Assembly: GCA_045587385.1 (NCBI GenBank)
Contig: JAZNCE010000003.1
Location: 29,971 to 93,970, forward strand
DNA from: SVQP01 sp045587385
GTDB taxonomy: Bacteria > Bacillota > Clostridia > Oscillospirales > CAG-272
Direction of reading: 5' to 3'
DNA length: 64,000 nucleotides
Positions 42,471-50,948 of this stretch are shown here, piece after piece. The position numbers and the translations under genes are program-made. How positions within the stretch are numbered: position 1 is the first letter of the stretch; every line of letters starts with the position of its first letter. Below the pieces are notes generated by a model. The model had not been told where the DNA came from and made no database searches. It was given only the letters and a program-made list of their open reading frames with translations.

Positions 42471-43894
42471 CACAGATTATAGTACTTTTCAAACTCAGCG
42501 GGGTGGGGAATTGCTGCCATGGCTCTGCATTCCTCACGCTTGGTCTTGATGAAGTTGTTGATCAGCTCAATCGGGAACACGCCGCCTGCTGTCAGGTAGT
42601 CGTGATCAGCCTCCAGCGCGTCAAGGGCATCGGGCAGGGAAGTAGGAAGCTGCTGCAGCTTTGCCTTTTCCTCGTCGGAGAGATGATAGAGGTTGAAGTC
42701 GTAGGGACCCCAGCCGTTTGCATGCGGGTCGATCTTGTTCTTGATACCGTCCAAGCCAGCCATCAGAATTGCAGCGTAGCAGAAATAGGGGTTGCAGGTC
42801 GCATCGGGATTGCGCAGCTCAAAGCGACGCTTGTCGGGCGATTTTGCATATGCGGGAATACGAATGACCGCACTTCTGTTGGAGGTTGCATAGCCTACGG
42901 TAACGGGGGCTTCAAAGCCGGGCACCAGACGCTTGAAGGAATTGGTGCTGGGGTTGGTCAGCGCGCAAAGCGACGCGATGTGTTTCAGCAAGCCGCCCAT
43001 AAAGTAATGTGCGGTTTCGCTCAAGTGTGCGTAACCGTCGTCATCCGAGAAGACCGGCACGCCGTCCTTGAACAGCAGCATATGCACGTGCATACCGCTG
43101 CCTGCCTCACCTGCGATGGGCTTGGGCATAAAGGTAGCGGACTTGCCGTACTTGAGCGCGGTGTTGTGAATGATATACTTGATCATCATGGTGGCGTCAG
43201 CCATGTGCACGACCTCGCCAAGCTGCGGCTCGATCTCAAACTGACCGGATGCTGCAACCTCGGGGTGATGATAGTTGATCTCAATGCCCGCGTCCAGCAT
43301 GTGCATGCACATCTCACTTCTTGCTTCGTAAGCGCGGTCAAAGGGCTTGGCAATATGGTAAGCCTTTTGCTTGGGGACGATGACGCCGTGTCCCTGACTG
43401 TCGCTGTTCCAGTAGGACTGCTCGGCATCCACGTGCGCACCGATATAGTTGGGGGAGACCTCCCAGCCTACGTTGTCAAACAGATAGAATTCAAATTCCG
43501 GCAAAATCTTCATGGTGTCGGCAATGCCGCATTCGCGCATATGCGCCACGGCTGCCTTGATAATGTTTCTGGGGTACTGGGCAAGAGGCTTGTTTTCGGG
43601 AGAGGCAATGATCATGGCGTCACCCGTCATGCTCAGCGTGGGAATGTCACAGAAGGGATCGATCTGTGCGGTGTCGGGATCGGGAATAAATACCATATCG
43701 CTCTTTTCCACCACGGCATAGCCGTAGTTGGAGGCATCAAAGCCGATGCCGCTTTTCATGGTATCCTCGGTAAAATTCTGTGCGGGAATGGTGACGTGAC
43801 GGTACTGACCGCTGATGTCCACCATCTTGAAATCCACCATCTTGATGCCGTTTTCACGGATCATGCTCATAATATCCTGTACACTTTTTGCCAT
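42470..43894 (-). CDS. glnA: Glutamine synthetase, type I
   Basis: 474 residues, class I glutamine synthetase. The N-terminal beta-grasp domain (about 14-100) is followed by the catalytic barrel with GSGMHVHMLLF, the NPSTNSFKRLVPGFEAP and RSAVIRIP blocks, and the ELRNPDATCNPYFCYAA segment. It makes glutamine from glutamate and ammonia. AAAGGAG lies 9 nt before the start. The window shows no GlnR gene or PII protein, so regulation cannot be read except for a clear promoter. Confidence 0.96.
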   Translation of the reverse strand: MAKSVQDIMSMIRENGIKMVDFKMVDISGQYRHVTIPAQNFTEDTMKSGIGFDASNYGYAVVEKSDMVFIPDPDTAQIDPFCDIPTLSMTGDAMIIASPENKPLAQYPRNIIKAAVAHMRECGIADTMKILPEFEFYLFDNVGWEVSPNYIGAHVDAEQSYWNSDSQGHGVIVPKQKAYHIAKPFDRAYEARSEMCMHMLDAGIEINYHHPEVAASGQFEIEPQLGEVVHMADATMMIKYIIHNTALKYGKSATFMPKPIAGEAGSGMHVHMLLFKDGVPVFSDDDGYAHLSETAHYFMGGLLKHIASLCALTNPSTNSFKRLVPGFEAPVTVGYATSNRSAVIRIPAYAKSPDKRRFELRNPDATCNPYFCYAAILMAGLDGIKNKIDPHANGWGPYDFNLYHLSDEEKAKLQQLPTSLPDALDALEADHDYLTAGGVFPIELINNFIKTKREECRAMAAIPHPAEFEKYYNL

Positions 43895-43937
43895 TTCTCA
43901 TGCTCCTTTGCTTTGGTATATTAAAGTATATATGTCT

Positions 43938-43965
43938 ATTATACCATATTTTCTTCAGCCGTCAA
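43938..43965 (-). promoter_or_regulatory. Promoter of the glnA operon
   Basis: Minus-strand TTGACG (43960-43965), 16-bp spacer, TATAAT (43938-43943). Confidence 0.75.
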
Positions 43966-43995
43966 TAAAAACCGCGAAATTTTTAACGCTTTCTA

Positions 43996-44024
43996 TTGAC
44001 AAAAATACATAATTCGACTATAAT
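43996..44024 (+). promoter_or_regulatory. Perfect promoter of the TetR-lipid operon
   Basis: TTGACA (43996-44001), 17-bp spacer, TATAAT (44019-44024). It matches the consensus at all twelve positions. Confidence 0.88.
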
Positions 44025-44032
44025 TGGATAAG

Positions 44033-44044
44033 CAACTAAAGTTG
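44033..44044. promoter_or_regulatory. Operator candidate at the TetR operon start
   Basis: CAACT-AA-AGTTG is a perfect palindrome covering the expected transcription start, 9 bp past the -10 box. It is a natural site for autorepression by the TetR-type product. Confidence 0.5.
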
Positions 44045-44093
44045 ATTATTTTTGCATACATTGGTATTGCAGGAATGAGGGAAAGGAGTCAGT

Positions 44094-44627
44094 ATGGATC
44101 TGCGCATCGTAAAAACCAAAAATCAGATCAAGCGGGCGTTTTTGTCGCTGCGTAATAAGTATTCGCTGGAAAAGATCAAGGTCAAGGATATTTGTGAGCT
44201 TGCCATGATCAATAAGACCACGTTTTACAAGCACTACGTGGATTCGTTCGCGCTTGCCAACGAATTGGAAGAGGGCTGTATGGAAAAGCTGATGAATGCT
44301 TTTTCCGAAAAAAAGAGTTTGTTTGACTCGCCCAAGGCGTACGTGCAGGGGCTTTTGAGTGCAACCGAGAAATACGCAGAGGAGCTGCGCGAGGTCTATC
44401 GCGGCAGAACGGAAGCATTTGTCTCCAAGCTGGAGCAAAGGCTGATGCAGGCATGCGAGAGCGGTGAGAATACCGAACGCCGTATGGCAGCCACGTTTAT
44501 GATCAGCGGCACCTCTCAGGTGCTTGCACAATGGCTGTTCGGTGAGGAGGGCAAACGCCCCGACCTTAGTGCTATTGCGGCATACATAGAGCGTATGTCA
44601 AAAAATCTGCTTCCCGCAGCTCAGTAA
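44094..44627 (+). CDS. TetR/AcrR-family regulator
   Basis: 177 residues. The N-terminal HTH (about 8-55) has the recognition-helix block VKDICELAMINKTTFYKHYVDSF. The C-terminal ligand-binding region is helical and not assignable. It is the first gene of an operon with FakA-like, PlsX and DegV/FakB genes, so a lipid or acyl-chain signal is likely, in contrast to the FapR control of plsX in Bacillus. A perfect promoter and a short palindrome precede it. The next gene begins 10 bp downstream. Confidence 0.87.
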   Translation: MDLRIVKTKNQIKRAFLSLRNKYSLEKIKVKDICELAMINKTTFYKHYVDSFALANELEEGCMEKLMNAFSEKKSLFDSPKAYVQGLLSATEKYAEELREVYRGRTEAFVSKLEQRLMQACESGENTERRMAATFMISGTSQVLAQWLFGEEGKRPDLSAIAAYIERMSKNLLPAAQ

Positions 44628-44637
44628 AGGAATAGGA

Positions 44638-46290
44638 ATGATGGAAACGATAAGAATTGATGGCAGCGTTATTCGCACGCTGCTTACAGGAAGTGTGTGC
44701 GGTATCCGCGCACGTATAGAGGAGATCAATGATCTCAACGTTTTTCCCGTACCGGACGGCGATACCGGTACGAATATGACCAAAACGCTGGAGGGCGGTC
44801 TTGCAAGGCTTTGCGAGCAGGGCACGCTGGGCGATCAGATGGGCGCGTTTGCCAAGGGCTGCGTGCTGGGTGCGCGCGGCAATTCGGGCGTTATCCTTTC
44901 GCAGTATATGGCGGGTGTGGCATCTGCCGTTGCCAATAAGGAGAGCGTTTGTGCAGGGGAGCTTGCGCAGGCGTTGACCGCAGGCGTTGAGCGCGCGTAT
45001 GCGGCTGTGGCAACTCCTGTGGAGGGCACTATTCTGACCGTGTTCCGCGAAAGCTCGGAATACGCTGCACAGCATGCCGATGAGAATACCGGTGCAGAGC
45101 AGCTTTTGGAAATTTTGATCGAGAGCGCAAAGATCGCGCTTGCCAAGACCAAGGAAATGCTGCCGGTGCTGGCGCAGGCAGACGTGGTGGACAGCGGCGG
45201 AGCCGGATACCTTGCCATGCTTGTCGGTATGTACGATGCGCTGACCGGAAAGGTCATGGAGCTTGGCAGCTACGAGAGCGTACAGCGTGCAAAGCCCGCG
45301 GTCAATTACGATCTCTTTACGGCGGACAGCGTACTGGAATGGGGATATTGCACCGAGGCTTTAGTCAGATTGCAGACAGCCAAGGGAGATCCCGAAGACT
45401 TTGACGTGAACGCCTTCAAGGCGTCCTTGGAAGCAAAGGCTTGCAATTCCATTGTCGCTTTGCGTGACGGTGACGTGCTCAAGGTGCACGCACATACCAT
45501 GACTCCTGCCGACGTGCTGACGCTTTGTCAGCAGTTCGGTGAGTTCCTCGAGGTCAAGATCGAGAATATGAGCCTGCAGCACTCCGAAAAGACTGTTGCA
45601 CAAGAGCAAAAGAAAAAGGTGCACAAGCTCTACGGCGTGATCGCTGTGGCGAGCGGCGAGGGCATGCATACGCTGTTCTCGGAGCTTGGCGCGGATATCA
45701 TTATCGACGGCGGACAGACCGCCAACCCCAGTGCCGAGGATTTTGTGGACGCGATCGGACAGCTTGATTGCGACCACGTGCTGCTTCTGCCCAATAACGG
45801 CAACATCCTTTTGACCGCACAGCAGGCGGCAACGCTTTGCGAAGGGATTGACGTGCGCGTTGTGCCCACCAAGTCCTTCCCGCAGGGATACAGCGCGCTT
45901 GCCGTGTTCAATTCCGAGCTGGATGACGCTGACGAGCAGGTGGAGTACATGACCGAGGCAAAAAATGCCGTGGTATCGGGTGAGATCACCTATGCCATCC
46001 GCGACACCGTGATCGGTGACGTCGCGGTCAAGAAGGGCGAGGTGATCGGCATTCTGGACGGTAAGCTGGTGTGCTCCTTGGCGGACGAGCAGGATGCTAT
46101 GTGCGCAATGCTTGCAAAGATCGAGGATATTGAGGATAGAGAGATCCTCTCTCTGTTCGTCGGTGCGGACGTTACCGAGGACGAAAGAGCGGCAATGACC
46201 GAGGCGATCGAGCAGGCATATGAGGATTTGACCGTGGAGGTATTTGTGGGCGGTCAGCAGGTATACAGATATCTCGTAGCAGTAGAATGA
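44638..46290 (+). CDS. fakA: FakA-like fatty acid kinase (DhaL domain)
   Basis: 550 residues. The N-terminal DhaL/DAK2 nucleotide domain (about 5-200) has the metal-binding FPVPDGDTGTNM, GARGNSGVILSQ and VVDSGGAGY blocks. A middle domain and a DegV-like C-terminal region match the YloV/FakA layout. FakA phosphorylates fatty acids bound to FakB proteins, giving acyl-phosphate for PlsX/PlsY. The DegV-family FakB gene lies two genes downstream, which supports this role. Two adjacent ATGs (44638, 44641) are possible starts behind AAAGGA. Confidence 0.9.
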   Translation: MMETIRIDGSVIRTLLTGSVCGIRARIEEINDLNVFPVPDGDTGTNMTKTLEGGLARLCEQGTLGDQMGAFAKGCVLGARGNSGVILSQYMAGVASAVANKESVCAGELAQALTAGVERAYAAVATPVEGTILTVFRESSEYAAQHADENTGAEQLLEILIESAKIALAKTKEMLPVLAQADVVDSGGAGYLAMLVGMYDALTGKVMELGSYESVQRAKPAVNYDLFTADSVLEWGYCTEALVRLQTAKGDPEDFDVNAFKASLEAKACNSIVALRDGDVLKVHAHTMTPADVLTLCQQFGEFLEVKIENMSLQHSEKTVAQEQKKKVHKLYGVIAVASGEGMHTLFSELGADIIIDGGQTANPSAEDFVDAIGQLDCDHVLLLPNNGNILLTAQQAATLCEGIDVRVVPTKSFPQGYSALAVFNSELDDADEQVEYMTEAKNAVVSGEITYAIRDTVIGDVAVKKGEVIGILDGKLVCSLADEQDAMCAMLAKIEDIEDREILSLFVGADVTEDERAAMTEAIEQAYEDLTVEVFVGGQQVYRYLVAVE

Positions 46291-46303
46291 TCAGGAGGAA
46301 AAT

Positions 46304-47287
46304 ATGGCAACTTATAAAATCGCAATAGATACGTTGGGCAGTGATAAGGGCCCCGAAACCATTGTACAGGGTGCTTTGATGGCACTTGCCGAGAACCCCG
46401 AGCTGTCGGTCGCGCTGTTTGGTGACGAGCAGGTCATCCGCGCGTATCTTTCTACCGTGGAGCACGATGCAGATCGCATTGAGATCGTGCACGCGCCCGA
46501 CGCCATTACCAATTACGATAACCCCATGGAGGCTATTTTCAAAAAGCCCGAGTCCTCGCTGGTCAAGGCGCTGCAGGCTCTTGCCGCACGCGATGATCTG
46601 CTTGGTCTGATCAACGCAGGCAGCACGGGCGCGCTGATTGCGGGCGCTTTGCGTTACGTTCCCGCCAAGCCCTTGCGCAGACCTGCTCTTGCAGCCATTC
46701 TGCCCGCAGCAAAGGGCGGCTTTACCTGCCTTGTGGACACCGGTGCCAATATAGACTGCACAGCTCCCATGCTGGTAGACTTTGCGCACATGGGCTCGGA
46801 TCTGATGCAGCAGTGCTACGGTATTGAAAATCCCCGTATCGGTCTGCTCTCCAACGGTGCAGAGGAGACCAAGGGCAACAAGCTTGTCAAGGAAACGCAC
46901 GCGCTGCTCAAGGCTGACGAAAAGCTCAATTTCGTAGGCAACATTGAGGGCACCAACGCGCTCTCCGGCGACTGTGACGTGCTGGTAGCGGACGGCTTTG
47001 CAGGCAACCAGGTGCTCAAGAACTCCGAGGGAATTGCCAAGCGCATCATCACCGATATCGTGGTGTACGCCAAGAAGACGCAGAACCAGGAGATCATGAA
47101 GCTGGTCGGATATCTGATGGGCATTTACGATTTCAATTCGCTGGGCGGCGCGCAGCTGCTGGGCGTCGGTAAGCCCATTATCAAGGCGCACGGCGCAGCA
47201 AATGCAGATTCTATCAAAAACACCTCTGCCATCATGCTCAACGTAGCAAGAAACAAGGCTATGTTTGACGGCAAGGATGTCAGATAA
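46304..47287 (+). CDS. plsX: Phosphate acyltransferase PlsX
   Basis: 327 residues, standard length. IDTLGSDKGPETIVQGA at the start, GLINAGSTGALIAGAL, VDTGAN and VLVADGFAGNQVLKNSEG are family motifs. It links acyl carrier protein and acyl-phosphate pools at the membrane for phospholipid synthesis. AGGAGG precedes the start by 6 nt. The usual MDAMGGD opening reads IDTLGSD here, a mild variant. An acyl carrier protein gene lies in the same gene run. Confidence 0.95.
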   Translation: MATYKIAIDTLGSDKGPETIVQGALMALAENPELSVALFGDEQVIRAYLSTVEHDADRIEIVHAPDAITNYDNPMEAIFKKPESSLVKALQALAARDDLLGLINAGSTGALIAGALRYVPAKPLRRPALAAILPAAKGGFTCLVDTGANIDCTAPMLVDFAHMGSDLMQQCYGIENPRIGLLSNGAEETKGNKLVKETHALLKADEKLNFVGNIEGTNALSGDCDVLVADGFAGNQVLKNSEGIAKRIITDIVVYAKKTQNQEIMKLVGYLMGIYDFNSLGGAQLLGVGKPIIKAHGAANADSIKNTSAIMLNVARNKAMFDGKDVR

Positions 47288-47313
47288 AAAGACATCAGAA
47301 AAGGAGATCAACT

Positions 47314-48216
47314 ATGGAAATCAAGAGAAAAGTCGTATGTACCTCTACGGGCTGTATCGAATACGCTCCCGAACGCTACCGTCAGCTCGGCATTGACATT
47401 ATTCGTATCCACGTGCTCTTTAAGGGCAAGGAATACTTAGAGGGACTTGACCTCGATCCCGATGCATTCTACAAGGAGCTGGAAACACTTGAAGATCCCA
47501 AGAACAATCTGCCCAAAACCGCTATGCCCACCGAGAACGAGATCAAGGCTTGCTTTGATAAGGCTTACGAGGAGGGCTGCAAGGAAGTCATCGTCATTGC
47601 GCTGAGCGCATACCTTGGCGGTACTTGGAATCTCATCCGTCTTGTCAGCGAACAGTATAAGGACAAGATGACCATTCACGTCATCGACTCCAAGATCGCT
47701 TGCTTTGGCGAGGGCATGCTGGCAATCAAGGCTGCCGAAATGGTGCAGCAGGGCGTACCCACCGAGACCATTCTCAAGGAAATTGCCTGGATGATGAATC
47801 ACCAGGAATTCGTGGGCGTTGACGCGCGTCTGGACTACCTGATCTATAACGGCAGACTCAAGGGCGGTAAGGCGTTCATGGGTAAGATGCTCAATATCTG
47901 CCCCGTGGTGCACTTTACGCACGAGGGTGAGATCGTGGCGCTGCAGAGCGTGCGTACTCCCAAGAAGGCACTGGCAAGATCCTGCGAGGTCGTCAAGGAA
48001 ATGATCGGCGACCGCGACCCCAAGGATTATCTCTTGTGGCATACCTACACGGGTACTTCGCTTTTGGAGGATCTTTTGGAGATCGAAAAGAAGTATGATA
48101 TCAAGACCAATCACGAAAAGGTGATCACCTCTCCCGTCAGCGGCTGCCATAACGGCCCTTGGCTGGCAGGCTACGGCTTACTCTTCCTGCGTCGCGAGGA
48201 TGAGCCTTTAGAATAA
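47314..48216 (+). CDS. DegV-family fatty acid-binding protein (FakB-like)
   Basis: 300 residues. The DegV fold begins CTSTGCIEYAPERYRQLGIDIIRIHV, followed by TAMPTENEIKACFDKAYEEG and VIALSAYLGGTW, then YNGRLKGGKAFMGKML. FakB proteins hold a fatty acid for phosphorylation by FakA, whose gene lies upstream. The pairing in one operon makes this its likely partner. AAAGGAGA precedes the start. Confidence 0.9.
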   Translation: MEIKRKVVCTSTGCIEYAPERYRQLGIDIIRIHVLFKGKEYLEGLDLDPDAFYKELETLEDPKNNLPKTAMPTENEIKACFDKAYEEGCKEVIVIALSAYLGGTWNLIRLVSEQYKDKMTIHVIDSKIACFGEGMLAIKAAEMVQQGVPTETILKEIAWMMNHQEFVGVDARLDYLIYNGRLKGGKAFMGKMLNICPVVHFTHEGEIVALQSVRTPKKALARSCEVVKEMIGDRDPKDYLLWHTYTGTSLLEDLLEIEKKYDIKTNHEKVITSPVSGCHNGPWLAGYGLLFLRREDEPLE

Positions 48217-48228
48217 AGCTTTGTCGTT

Positions 48229-49359
48229 ATGAAGGACGTTCAAATCGTACGGGTAAACACGTACGCACAAAGAAAGGCGTTCGTCAATTTCCCGTTAAGA
48301 CTTTATAAGAATAACCCGTATTTCGTGCCGCCGCTTTACGCGGACGAAATGGCACAGTTCAAGAAAAAGCACGCCTACAGCGACACCTGCGACACCGTGT
48401 TTTATCTTGCCATGCAAGGAAAAAAGGTTGTGGGACGCATACAGGGTATCCTGCAGCGACAGTCCAACGAGCTGCGCGGTGAAAAACGCGTGCGCTTTAC
48501 CCGCTTTGATGCCATAGACGACGTCGCGGTTGCCAAAGCATTGTTTGGCGCCGTGGAAAACTGGGCGAGGGAGCAGGGAATGGACAGCGTCTGCGGTCCG
48601 CTTGGATACAGCGATCTGGAGCGCGAAGGGCTTTTGATCGAAGGCTTTGATCAGCTCTCCACGTTTGAGGAGCAGTACAATTACGAGTATTACCCCAAGC
48701 TGCTCGAGGCTTGCGGCTATGGTAAGGAGATCGACTGGCTGGAATTTTGTCTGCGTGCCCCCAAGGAGCCAAATCCCATGCTTGGCAGAGTTGCCGAGCG
48801 CGCGCTGGAGCTTGCAAAGCTGCACGTGGTGGACACTTCCAAAATGTCCAAGCGCAAGTACATTGACACCTATAAGGACGGCTTTTTCGATTGCCTGGAC
48901 GAGTGCTATCGCCATCTGTTCGGCACAGTACCCTTTACCGAAAATATGAAAAAGCAGATGATCGACCAGTTTATGCTTATCCTCAATAAGGAATATCTTG
49001 TGATTCTTTGTGACGAGCACGAGCGCGTGGTCGCGTTTGCCTTGTGCATTCCCGGTATCGGGCAGGCACTGCAAAAGAGCGGGGGAAGATTGACCCCCGG
49101 AGCGCTGATCCGCGTGCTGCGCAGTGCCCGTAAGCCTAAGGTCATTGATCTGGGCTTGATCGCCGTGCTGCCCGCATATCAGAATGCAGGCGTCAATGCC
49201 GTCATGCTTTGGGAAATGATCAAGTATTTGCAAAGCGGCAAGGTCGATTATGCCGAAACCAATCTCAATCTCGAAACCAATACACAGGTCATGGCGCAAT
49301 GGAAGTATTTTGATGCTACCCAACATAAGCGCCGCCGCTGCTATATCAAGAAAATATAA
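48229..49359 (+). CDS. GNAT-superfamily acyltransferase-like protein
   Basis: 376 residues. Conserved blocks NNPYFVPPLYADE, VVGRIQGILQR, VCGPLGYSDLEREGLLIEG and the GLIAVLPAYQNAGVNAVMLWEM segment mark a widespread GNAT-like family of unknown substrate. There is no clear Shine-Dalgarno before ATG 48229, 12 bp after the DegV gene, suggesting coupled or low-level translation. Its place between FakB and an acyl carrier protein suggests acyl transfer in lipid metabolism, but this is inferred. Confidence 0.78.
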   Translation: MKDVQIVRVNTYAQRKAFVNFPLRLYKNNPYFVPPLYADEMAQFKKKHAYSDTCDTVFYLAMQGKKVVGRIQGILQRQSNELRGEKRVRFTRFDAIDDVAVAKALFGAVENWAREQGMDSVCGPLGYSDLEREGLLIEGFDQLSTFEEQYNYEYYPKLLEACGYGKEIDWLEFCLRAPKEPNPMLGRVAERALELAKLHVVDTSKMSKRKYIDTYKDGFFDCLDECYRHLFGTVPFTENMKKQMIDQFMLILNKEYLVILCDEHERVVAFALCIPGIGQALQKSGGRLTPGALIRVLRSARKPKVIDLGLIAVLPAYQNAGVNAVMLWEMIKYLQSGKVDYAETNLNLETNTQVMAQWKYFDATQHKRRRCYIKKI

Positions 49360-49385
49360 CGTAGGGCGGGGGCTTGCTCCCGCAG
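49360..49385. repeat. GCGGGGGCTTGCTCCCGC repeat between two operon genes
   Basis: The palindromic unit begins immediately after the stop codon of the GNAT-like gene and ends 19 bp before the ACP start. In RNA it would form a hairpin beside the ACP ribosome site. Confidence 0.85.
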
Positions 49386-49404
49386 CAAGAAAGGATACAA
49401 TATC

Positions 49405-49626
49405 ATGCTTGAAAAACTCAAAGAAATCATCGAAAGAGTGACTCCCGGAATTGACGTTTCCACCGTCACCCCCGAGACCAAGCTCATGGAAGACCTCAAG
49501 CTGGACTCTCTGTCCATCATGCTGCTGGCAATGGAAGTTGAGGCAGCGTTTGGCTTCCAGTTCACCGAGCCCGTACAATTCGTCACCGTACAGGACGTGT
49601 GTGATTATCTTGCCACCAAGGCGTAA
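49405..49626 (+). CDS. Acyl carrier protein
   Basis: 73 residues, acidic and helical. The phosphopantetheine attachment Ser is in KLDSLSIMLLAMEVE, preceded by TPETKLMEDLK. It carries acyl chains for fatty acid or other acyl-thioester synthesis. AAAGGAT precedes the start. The protein differs from the standard primary ACP (DSLDxVE) at the motif, reading DSLSIML, so it may be a dedicated secondary ACP. It closes the TetR-lipid gene run before a strong terminator. Confidence 0.92.
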   Translation: MLEKLKEIIERVTPGIDVSTVTPETKLMEDLKLDSLSIMLLAMEVEAAFGFQFTEPVQFVTVQDVCDYLATKA

Positions 49627-49647
49627 TTTGCAAAAAACTGCATAAAA

Positions 49648-49680
49648 AGAAAGGTCTGCGTCGTGCAGACCGTTCTTTTT
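49648..49680 (+). terminator. Terminator after the acyl carrier protein gene
   Basis: AGAAAGGTCTGC pairs with GCAGACCGTTCT around GTCGT, followed by TTTTT. Confidence 0.88.
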
Positions 49681-49729
49681 GGTGTCAAAAAACATTCACC
49701 TTTTTATGCAAGGAATATCGTTAAAACCT

Positions 49730-49829
49730 GTAGGGGCGACCATTGGTCGTCTCTGTCTGATCCCTTGGGATTGCCGCTCGGGGGAAACACTCAATATCTG
49801 ATTTGTGGGACGACCACCGGTCGCCCGTG
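49730..49829. repeat. Degenerate GTAGGGGCG-family repeats
   Basis: GTAGGGGCGACCATTGGTC (from 49730) and GGGACGACCACCGGTCGCCC (near 49807-49826) are two decayed palindromes. Short open frames cross this stretch but none has a ribosome site. Confidence 0.65.
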
Positions 49830-49837
49830 TTTTTATT

Positions 49838-50455
49838 TTATCTGACAAAATTCGTAAAAACGCTCTTTTCCTTCTCGGGCAAGCCGTATTTTTCCTTGCC
49901 AAGGTCAATGCTCTTGATCAAAAAAGACATGTTGTTTGCAAGGGTGCGCATGCTCTGTAAGCCCTCGGCATCCTCTGCCGCCTGACCGGGCTTTGCACCG
50001 TGAATGCTGTTCCAATACTGACCGGACGCCACGGGCATACCCGAAATGGTGAAATACTTGTTGAGCTGGTCAAAGGTCGAGGAAAGACCGCCGCGTCTTG
50101 CCGCAACCACCGCAGCGCCAACCTTCATGCGTTTATCAAAGCGCGTGCTGTAGAAAAGGCGATCGAGAAACGCGGTCAGCGTGCCGTTTGCGCCCGCGTA
50201 ATACACAGGGCTGCCCACCACCATGCCGTCGCATGCTTCAAATTTCTTTGCCACCTCGTTGACAACGTCGTCAATGGCGCACTGGGCGTTTTTGTAGCAG
50301 GTCTGGCAGGCAAGACAGCCGCGAATTGCCATGTTGCCCACGTGAATCCACTCGGTCTCGATCCCTTGCTCGGCAAACACCGCTTCCATCTCGCGCAAAG
50401 CCATCGCCGTGTTGCCGTTTGCATTCGGACTTCCGTTGATCAATAATACTTTCAT
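49838..50455 (-). CDS. NADPH-dependent FMN reductase, iron-sulfur flavoprotein-like
   Basis: 205 residues. The flavodoxin-like fold begins VLLINGSPNANGNT with the FMN phosphate loop, and GSPVYYAGANGTLTAFLDR lies mid-protein. Near residue 47 is CLACQTCYKNAQC, a CX2CX2CX5C array that fits the compact Fe-S motif of iron-sulfur flavoproteins from anaerobes. Electron transfer to an unknown acceptor is likely. CAGGAG precedes the start, and a perfect promoter drives it. No partner redox gene adjoins it. Confidence 0.85.
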   Translation of the reverse strand: MKVLLINGSPNANGNTAMALREMEAVFAEQGIETEWIHVGNMAIRGCLACQTCYKNAQCAIDDVVNEVAKKFEACDGMVVGSPVYYAGANGTLTAFLDRLFYSTRFDKRMKVGAAVVAARRGGLSSTFDQLNKYFTISGMPVASGQYWNSIHGAKPGQAAEDAEGLQSMRTLANNMSFLIKSIDLGKEKYGLPEKEKSVFTNFVR

Positions 50456-50488
50456 ATCTGCTCCTGTTCGGTTTGTTTTTCAGTTATG

Positions 50489-50517
50489 ATTATAGCGCGA
50501 AACAGGGAAATTGTCAA
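50489..50517 (-). promoter_or_regulatory. Perfect promoter of the FMN reductase gene
   Basis: Minus-strand TTGACA (50512-50517), 17-bp spacer, TATAAT (50489-50494). Confidence 0.88.
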
Positions 50518-50563
50518 GCGGAAGTGTTGCTTTTCATTCACTCGCCGCCCTGCAGATGGTGTC

Positions 50564-50920
50564 CTAAAAATTCATTCGTAAATAATCAAACACGATCTCC
50601 CAAATTTTGATCATGGGAAGGGAAAGTGTGATCGTACAAACTGCTTCTATGATCCATGTGATTTTGGTGTTTTTCAACTTTTTTGCAACAAATACGTTCA
50701 AAGATACCAGCACAAGAATGGCGATCAATGCGAAAAGCCCTGCAAGCACGCAAAAGGGAACCAATCTCGGATATTCTTCAATCATAGGCTTGCCGCCAAA
50801 GGCAGCATTTGCTAAAAGTATTCCAAAGATAATCCATGAGCATTCAAGCCCCAAGCTCAAAAATGTTGCATACGACACAGTAAAACCGGACGCAAGAACA
50901 ATATTGATCGCTTTTTTCAT
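50564..50920 (-). CDS. Small membrane protein, end of DUF2975/XRE cassette
   Basis: 118 residues with three predicted membrane helices (about 10-38, 52-76, 83-106). No family recognised. It starts 28 bp after the preceding membrane protein gene behind AAAGG and is probably the last gene of the five-gene run led by DUF2975. Confidence 0.65.
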   Translation of the reverse strand: MKKAINIVLASGFTVSYATFLSLGLECSWIIFGILLANAAFGGKPMIEEYPRLVPFCVLAGLFALIAILVLVSLNVFVAKKLKNTKITWIIEAVCTITLSLPMIKIWEIVFDYLRMNF

Positions 50921-50948
50921 TTATACTTCAACCTTTCTATGTAATTGA

